DNA from: Candidatus Eisenbergiella merdavium
GTDB taxonomy: Bacteria > Bacillota > Clostridia > Lachnospirales > Lachnospiraceae
DNA length: 64,000 nucleotides
Direction of reading: 5' to 3'
Assembly: GCA_019119595.1 (NCBI GenBank)
Contig: DWWS01000036.1
Location: forward strand, 1 to 64,000
Below are positions 60,781-64,000 of the stretch, in pieces. The translations under genes were made by a program, and so were the position numbers. The notes under the pieces are model-generated. The model was not told the DNA's origin. It was given only the letters and a program-made list of their open reading frames with translations, and searched no databases. Each line of letters opens with the position of its first letter. The first letter of the stretch is position 1.

Positions 60781-62526
60781 CTACAGAAACCGGAAAAGCC
60801 TTCCCACCGCAATAAACACGCCGCCTCCGGGTATGCTTTTCAGCTCCCGCTGCGTCATCGCGCGCATGGAAAGCATCAGTAAAACATATATGACAAGCCC
60901 GGCCGCAAAGCAGAGCAGGCAAAGAAGCCCCTGACTCATCACAGCCGCAAGAAAACGGTTCATCAGATAAACGACCAGGCCCATGACCGCACTGGAAATA
61001 AGCGGAATCCCGATCGCTCTCCCCCAGTCTCCTTTCAGGGAAAGCGTGCGGAGCACACAGAGCATGCCCAGGATCACAAAGGCTGCGTAAAGGCCCGTCA
61101 CCGCATAAACCACCCCTTCCACGCCGCATTTCAGGCCGTTCAGAAAAGCGAACATCAGGATGATATGCAAAAGCAGGGAAATGCCGGCGCTTCCAAGCAG
61201 CAGCCGCTGCCGTTCCAGTCCCTGAAGGACACAGGAAATCCCCACAGCCAGCGCCTGAAGGACCATGGCGGCGCTGCCGATGCGAAGAAGGCCCGCCGCC
61301 GTCGCCATCTCCCCCGCCGTAAAGAGGGCTGGCACCAGATTGTCCGCCGTCACGGCCAGATACACCGCCAGAGGAAGAGATACCGAAAACGACAGCTTCA
61401 GCATGAAAAACGCCTTTTCCTTCGCCCGTCCCATATTCATTCCCGAGACGGAGGCGGACAGAGACGGGATCAGGCCGGTGCAGGCTGCTGCCGCCAGCAT
61501 AACGGGGATACCGGACAGGATCCGGTATTTTCCCGTATAGATCCCCCATTGCGCGACCGAAGACGAGCCGGCCGGCATGAGCTGCAGAAACAGGATCTGG
61601 TCCAGGATATAGCTTCCCTGCATGGCGAAGCCGGTCAGGACGACAGGAAGCGCCGCGCCTGCGATCAGGCGGCCGATCCTCCGGTAATCCTCCGTCCCCT
61701 TTCCCGCGTCCTTTCTCTCCCTTCGCCGGAAGCTTCCCTGAAACAGGAAATAGAGCAGGGCAAGAAACAGGAGGGAGATCAGACCTCCAAGCCAGAAGGC
61801 AAAAACTGCGCCCGCAGCTCCAAAGGCCTGCTCATAGTCTGGCTGGAACAAAAGGGCTCCCACCTTTTTCCCGTAATCTCCCATACCGGACACAAGGGTG
61901 AACATCAGAAGAAGCCCGGCAAGCTCCTCCACAAACCGGGAAATCGCCGTGGGAACCATGCTTCCCATCCCCTGAAAGTAGCCGCGCAGGGCACCCAGCA
62001 GAGAGCTGATGAAAACGGCAGGGGCCATACTGCGCATCACTACCGCCGCCGTTTTCGTCTGAAACAGCCCGGCGGAAAGGACACCTGCCGAAAGCAGCAT
62101 GGCCGCGGTTCCCGCGATCCCGAGCACAGCCGTGTACAAAAGAGCCGCGTTCCAGACCCTTCTCGTATTCCTGTACTGTCCCTTTGCATACCTGGCCGCC
62201 GTCATTCTGGCGACAACTGCCTGCATGGCGTAGCCGCAGAGCAAAAAGAAAAACAGCCAGGTATCGTAGGCCATTCCGAAATAAGCGTTCCCGTTGTCCC
62301 CGATCCGGTTGGTCAGTGGAATTCTTTTATAAACGGCAAGCGCGCCCGCAAAAAAGGCGAGGCCGGTCAACAGGCCGTTCCCCCGGCGTCCGCCTTCGCC
62401 GCGCACGCCCGCAGTCCGGACATTCTCAGCGCGGGGGGCCCTCCGGCGCGCGCTTTCCCGGCGAAGGGCCCCGCCCGCCGGTCCTGTTTTTCTGTTCTGT
62501 CGAATCGTTCCTGTATTCCCTCTCAT
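60781..62526 (-). CDS. MOP-superfamily flippase (MurJ/SpoVB type), 581 aa
   Basis: Polytopic membrane protein with about 14 helices, like lipid II or oligosaccharide flippases. Family features include NGNAYFGMAYDTWLFFFLLC, RGYFQGMGSMVPTAISRFVE (SpoVB/MurJ signature) and SCVLQGLERQRLLLGSAG. An Arg/Gly/Ala-rich, positively charged N-terminal segment of about 48 residues precedes the first helix; a later start, for example the in-frame GTG codons in this stretch, cannot be excluded. With the BofC-like gene downstream, a SpoVB-like role in spore cortex synthesis is plausible. It begins 35 bp after ybeY. Confidence 0.8.
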   Translation of the reverse strand: MRGNTGTIRQNRKTGPAGGALRRESARRRAPRAENVRTAGVRGEGGRRGNGLLTGLAFFAGALAVYKRIPLTNRIGDNGNAYFGMAYDTWLFFFLLCGYAMQAVVARMTAARYAKGQYRNTRRVWNAALLYTAVLGIAGTAAMLLSAGVLSAGLFQTKTAAVVMRSMAPAVFISSLLGALRGYFQGMGSMVPTAISRFVEELAGLLLMFTLVSGMGDYGKKVGALLFQPDYEQAFGAAGAVFAFWLGGLISLLFLALLYFLFQGSFRRRERKDAGKGTEDYRRIGRLIAGAALPVVLTGFAMQGSYILDQILFLQLMPAGSSSVAQWGIYTGKYRILSGIPVMLAAAACTGLIPSLSASVSGMNMGRAKEKAFFMLKLSFSVSLPLAVYLAVTADNLVPALFTAGEMATAAGLLRIGSAAMVLQALAVGISCVLQGLERQRLLLGSAGISLLLHIILMFAFLNGLKCGVEGVVYAVTGLYAAFVILGMLCVLRTLSLKGDWGRAIGIPLISSAVMGLVVYLMNRFLAAVMSQGLLCLLCFAAGLVIYVLLMLSMRAMTQRELKSIPGGGVFIAVGRLFRFL

Positions 62527-62561
62527 GTATCTTTCCCGGTGCCAGAGGCACTCCCCTGTTC

Positions 62562-63071
62562 TTAATCACTGATCTGTCTTGTAATATTCAGCCCTTCCAG
62601 GACTTTTTCCTGCCTGTCCTCCATCTCGGCGGCTTCTCCGGGCTCCATGTGGTCATAGCCGCACAGATGCAGCATGCTGTGCGCAACGAGGAAGGCAAAT
62701 TCCCGTTTCTGGCTGTGTCCGTAGGCCTCCGCCTGCCCTCTGACGCGATCGCAGGAAATGATGATATCTCCCAGGATCAGCTCTCCGCTGTCAGGCTGGA
62801 AGCAGTCCGCCTCTGACTGCTCCGCAGCGGAAAAATCCGCCGGACGCTCGAAGGGCACATTAGGAAAGGACAGCACATCCGTCGCGCTGTCGATCCCTCT
62901 GTATTCTCTGTTGTAAACCCGGATTCCCTCGTCGTCCGTGATCAGAACATTGATCTCTGTCTCATAGGGACATTCCTCCGCGTCAAGGACCGCCTCCGCA
63001 ACCCGGGAAGCCACCTCGAGCGGATCGAAGGGAAATTCCGTATGAATTTCATTTTCCACAAAAATCGTCAT
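62562..63071 (-). CDS. ybeY: Endoribonuclease YbeY (rRNA maturation), 169 aa
   Basis: Zinc endoribonuclease for 16S rRNA 3' end maturation and ribosome quality control. The three zinc-binding His are in AHSMLHLCGYDHMEPGEAAE (HxxxHxxGYDH); INVLITDDEGIRVYNREYRG and TDVLSFPNVPF are further family motifs. Length is normal. It overlaps the PhoH-type ATPase gene by 4 bp, the usual phoH-ybeY pairing. Confidence 0.96.
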   Translation of the reverse strand: MTIFVENEIHTEFPFDPLEVASRVAEAVLDAEECPYETEINVLITDDEGIRVYNREYRGIDSATDVLSFPNVPFERPADFSAAEQSEADCFQPDSGELILGDIIISCDRVRGQAEAYGHSQKREFAFLVAHSMLHLCGYDHMEPGEAAEMEDRQEKVLEGLNITRQISD

Positions 63072-64000
63072 TTCACGTTTCTCCCCTGCCGTTTCCTGCC
63101 GGCAAACCGCGCCCGCTGATCCGCATCCTGTCTTTCCGGACGGGCCGCGGCCTCTTTTCTTTCGTAGCTCTCATAAGCCTTTACAATCTTCTGTACCAGA
63201 GGGTGTCTCACCACGTCTCTGCTGGTCAGGCTGCAGAAGGCGATGCCCTCGATCTTCTGCAGCACCTTCACCGCCACGTCAAGGCCGGAGCGGGTTCCCG
63301 GCATCAGGTCCTTCTGGGAGGCGTCTCCCGTAACGATCACCTTGGAGCCGAAGCCGATCCTGGTCAGAAACATCTTCATCTGCGCCGGCGTGGTGTTCTG
63401 GGCCTCATCCAGGATAATATAGGCGTTGTCCAGCGTGCGGCCGCGCATATAGGCAAGCGGCGCCACCTCGATCAGCCCCTTTTCCATGTTTTTCGCAAAG
63501 CTCTCCGCTCCCATGATCTGATAAAGAGCGTCGTAAAGCGGTCGAAGGTAAGGATCCACCTTGCTCTGCAGGTCGCCGGGAAGGAAGCCCAGCTTCTCTC
63601 CGGCCTCGATGGCGGGACGGGTCAGGATGATCCTCTCCACCTCGTTATTCTTAAACGCCGTGATCGCCATAGCCATGGCAAGATAGGTTTTTCCCGTTCC
63701 CGCCGGCCCCATACCGAACACGATCATATTGTCCCTAATTGCGTCCACATACTGCTTTTGTCCCAGGGTTTTGGGCTTGATGGGCTTACCGCTCACCGTG
63801 TGGCAGATCAGATCGCCATCGATTTCCAGAAGTGCGTCCGTGTTGTTTTCCATGCTCATCTCTATCGCGTATTCCACATTCTGTTCCTGGATGTGGTTTC
63901 CCCTTTCCGACAGCTCCTGCAGCCGCTCCAGCACGTCCGCGGCCTGCTCCGCATGCCGCTTCAGCCCCCGGATCCGGACGATACCGTTCCGGTCAACGAT
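63068..64000 (-). CDS. phoH: PhoH family ATPase, 5' end outside the window
   Basis: Cytosolic P-loop ATPase of the PhoH/YbeZ type that partners YbeY in RNA metabolism. Walker A VFGMGPAGTGKTYLAMAMA, Walker B NAYIILDEAQNTTPAQ, and KVIVTGDASQKDLMPG are clear. The reading frame remains open to the window edge (upstream residues IVDRNGIVRIRGLKRHAEQ), and PhoH proteins have about 30-60 residues before this point, so the first codons are missing; a GTG at 63934 is internal. The C-terminus has a basic, probably disordered tail (ARPERQDADQRARFAGRKRQ). It overlaps ybeY by 4 bp. Confidence 0.94.
   Translation of the reverse strand: MVDRNGIVRIRGLKRHAEQAADVLERLQELSERGNHIQEQNVEYAIEMSMENNTDALLEIDGDLICHTVSGKPIKPKTLGQKQYVDAIRDNMIVFGMGPAGTGKTYLAMAMAITAFKNNEVERIILTRPAIEAGEKLGFLPGDLQSKVDPYLRPLYDALYQIMGAESFAKNMEKGLIEVAPLAYMRGRTLDNAYIILDEAQNTTPAQMKMFLTRIGFGSKVIVTGDASQKDLMPGTRSGLDVAVKVLQKIEGIAFCSLTSRDVVRHPLVQKIVKAYESYERKEAAARPERQDADQRARFAGRKRQGRNVK

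Overview
The window looks like a chromosomal segment of a Lachnospiraceae-type member of the Clostridia (Bacillota). The evidence is the gene content and order: the TIGR03960/TIGR03936 radical SAM pair, RNase G, rplU-prp-rpmA-obgE-yhbY-nadD-yqeK-rsfS, lexA diverging from a LysM gene, a DUF4321-radC-mreBCD-PBP2-minCDE-rodA-mgsA-dac string, SepF next to YggS, and an L27 with the Firmicutes N-terminal extension paired with its protease Prp. Most of the sequence is moderately GC-rich and densely packed, with many 4-bp ATGA overlaps and strong GGAGG ribosome binding sites. I saw no rRNA, tRNA or CRISPR array.

Layout. 1-2.6 kb is an AT-rich accessory patch: a complete IS1634-family insertion sequence, a frameshifted Phd/YefM antitoxin without a toxin, and unrecognised relic DNA. 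2.6-3.5 kb has two small GNAT acetyltransferases. 3.6-12.7 kb (+) is a translation and ribosome-assembly block. 12.7-14.9 kb holds an AraC regulator, a third GNAT and a small HMA-like protein that lacks its metal-binding cysteines. 14.9-16.1 kb is an SOS module: lexA divergent from a YneA-like LysM protein, with four SOS boxes between them. 16.5-19.9 kb is an OmpR/histidine kinase pair whose kinase carries an unusual C-terminal tail.

From 20 kb onward nearly everything is on the minus strand: a tyrosine recombinase, a TtcA-like tRNA thiolase, dtd (+), an alkyltransferase-like protein without the reactive Cys, a cytidylate-kinase-like protein, then rluD-lspA-aroB, and sepF-yggS-HlyD-like. Next comes a roughly 11-kb cell-shape and division operon (29.9-40.7 kb) that links MreBCD/PBP2/RodA (elongation) with MinCDE (septum placement). 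40.8-48.0 kb is a mutS-mutL-miaA-methionine gamma-lyase-like run. A DUF4190-type membrane gene and a heparinase II/III-type lyase gene follow. 50.7-58.6 kb is a run containing miaB, pepT, proA, formyl-THF cyclo-ligase, DUF896, proB and a COG2509 flavoprotein. It is interrupted by two copies of a 78-bp element made of three successive hairpins. 58.7-64 kb holds a BaiN-like flavoprotein, a BofC-like protein, a MurJ/SpoVB-type flippase, ybeY and a PhoH ATPase cut by the window edge.

Starts were chosen by ribosome binding site, promoter position and family length, and they often differ from the longest open frame. The window is mostly core housekeeping. I did not find a convincing new multi-gene system. 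The features that deserve a second look are the tandem triple-hairpin element after proB, the four-box SOS region, the conserved but unexplained HlyD-like gene in the SepF cluster, and the low-complexity tail of the sensor kinase.
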